Positions 63,429 through 64,000 of a DNA stretch of 64,000 nucleotides are shown in pieces. Position numbers and translations under genes: made by a program. Below the pieces are notes generated by a model. The model saw only the letters and a program-made list of their open reading frames with translations. It was not told where the DNA came from and did no database searches. Source of the DNA: Vicinamibacterales bacterium (GTDB taxonomy: Bacteria; Acidobacteriota; Vicinamibacteria; Vicinamibacterales; UBA2999); the NCBI GenBank assembly GCA_041659285.1, contig JBAZYO010000003.1, positions 372,001 through 436,000 of the forward strand, in the 5' to 3' direction. Numbering within the stretch: position 1 is the first letter of the stretch; every line of letters starts with the position of its first letter.

Positions 63429-64000
63429 GACAGCTTCCAGGTGTCGATGAAGTGCGACAGTTGCTCCACGGCGGCGAGATAGCCGGGGAAGAGCCGCGCC
63501 GGATCGACACCCGATGCGGAGGCCCCCGACGCCAGCGCCAGCACATCTCCGACCACGCGGGGATCGAGCTGGGGCCGCCGTCCGGCGAAGGCGCCGAGAT
63601 CGGCGGCGCTGGCCGCCGCGTGTCCGTCGAGTTGCGCGATGCGGCGGAGCAGCACGGCAAACGCCGGCGCCGCGTCGGTGACGAGTGACGCCACCCGCGA
63701 CGGCCGTCCGCCGCACTCGACGAAGTTCTCGCGGAGGTGCAGCAGGTGGCTCTTCACCTGCACCTCGCACGCCCGCCTCAGGTCGTCGGGACGAATCGAC
63801 AACCCGGCAAACGGATCGACGCCGAAGAGTGCCTGGTGGGTCTCGATGATTTCGCCGTACTCGATCGGAAACGCGTCGAGCGAGCCGGCGAACTCATCTT
63901 TCGTGAGCAGGAGCGGCGTGGCGCTGCCGGCGCGGTGCCAGGAGGCGGCGCGCGCCGCGCAGGCCGTCAAGTCGTCGGCGGTAAGCGTGCGCACGAGCGC
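63425..64000 (-). CDS. Unknown protein, 5' end cut by window edge
   Basis: At least 191 residues; the frame stays open to the window edge, so the true start may lie outside. Conserved-looking segments are TPLLLTKDEFAGSLDAFPIEYGEIIETHQALFG and ACEVQVKSHLLHLRENF, followed by a helical C-terminus. The pattern suggests a protein with a nucleotidyltransferase-like N-terminus, but that part is missing here, so this is a guess. It is coupled to the TPM gene by a GTGA overlap. Confidence 0.65.
   Translation of the reverse strand, partial: ALVRTLTADDLTACAARAASWHRAGSATPLLLTKDEFAGSLDAFPIEYGEIIETHQALFGVDPFAGLSIRPDDLRRACEVQVKSHLLHLRENFVECGGRPSRVASLVTDAAPAFAVLLRRIAQLDGHAAASAADLGAFAGRRPQLDPRVVGDVLALASGASASGVDPARLFPGYLAAVEQLSHFIDTWKLS

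Overview
Organism (inference). The window is visibly GC-rich and densely coded. It lacks rRNA, tRNA, prophage, IS elements and CRISPR. It carries planctomycete/acidobacterial-type secreted proteins (DUF1592, DUF1552, DUF5777, PD40/peptidase-MA barrels), PadR-controlled membrane proteins, Ser/Thr kinases with long Pro/Ala linkers, and dispersed short palindromes of the kind that translate to VASAFRRT. Together these point to a Gram-negative soil acidobacterium, most likely of the Vicinamibacteria type. It is a chromosomal segment with no clear island boundary.

Layout. 1-2208: PadR regulator with two paralogous membrane proteins, the last cut by the window edge. 2287-7837: secreted haem protein (DUF1592), Tat protein (DUF1552) and ankyrin protein as one operon. 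7924-11107: lipA, UPF0173 hydrolase, serine hydrolase. 11129-17311: aerobic benzoyl-CoA (box) region, with a TetR regulator, HD-GYP protein, boxC, boxB, a remnant of an enoyl-CoA hydratase and a 3-hydroxyacyl-CoA dehydrogenase. The same operator-like sequence precedes the TetR gene and boxC. 17305-24808: eight same-strand genes for copper and haem periplasmic proteins, two outer-membrane barrels and a sigma-54 two-component system. A sigma-54 promoter and an upstream palindrome lie between the regulator gene and the CuA/haem/DUF5777/cupredoxin genes. This is the best candidate for an undescribed system.

24829-36158: adhesin-like protein, Ser/Thr kinase, IclR regulator, ferredoxin, TPR-retropepsin, thioesterase, large metallopeptidase/PD40/barrel protein, TlpA thioredoxin, small outer-membrane protein. 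36223-40513: tripartite MacAB/Lol-like ABC exporter. 40701-44398: SPFH protein with a ribbon-helix-helix partner, EEP nuclease/phosphatase, small zinc-ribbon protein, transglutaminase-like protein, CusF-SCO fusion. 44435-55540: HOT-type alcohol dehydrogenase, DUF72, amidase, YheT hydrolase, prolyl oligopeptidase and a tandem pair of M20 amidohydrolases with strong terminators. 55607-64000: collagen-like protein, Tat-exported aminotransferase-fold protein, DinB protein, ECF sigma/anti-sigma/adhesin module, LemA and TPM proteins, and an edge-truncated unknown.

Cross-cutting signals. (1) Many first-of-operon genes have a -10-like hexamer only 6-9 nt before the start codon, which implies leaderless mRNAs; genes inside operons carry Shine-Dalgarno sequences. 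(2) At least four dispersed repeat families are present, and copies lie inside the signal-peptide coding regions of three secreted proteins. (3) Two MITE-like imperfect palindromes sit at 52012-52214 and 58774-58890.
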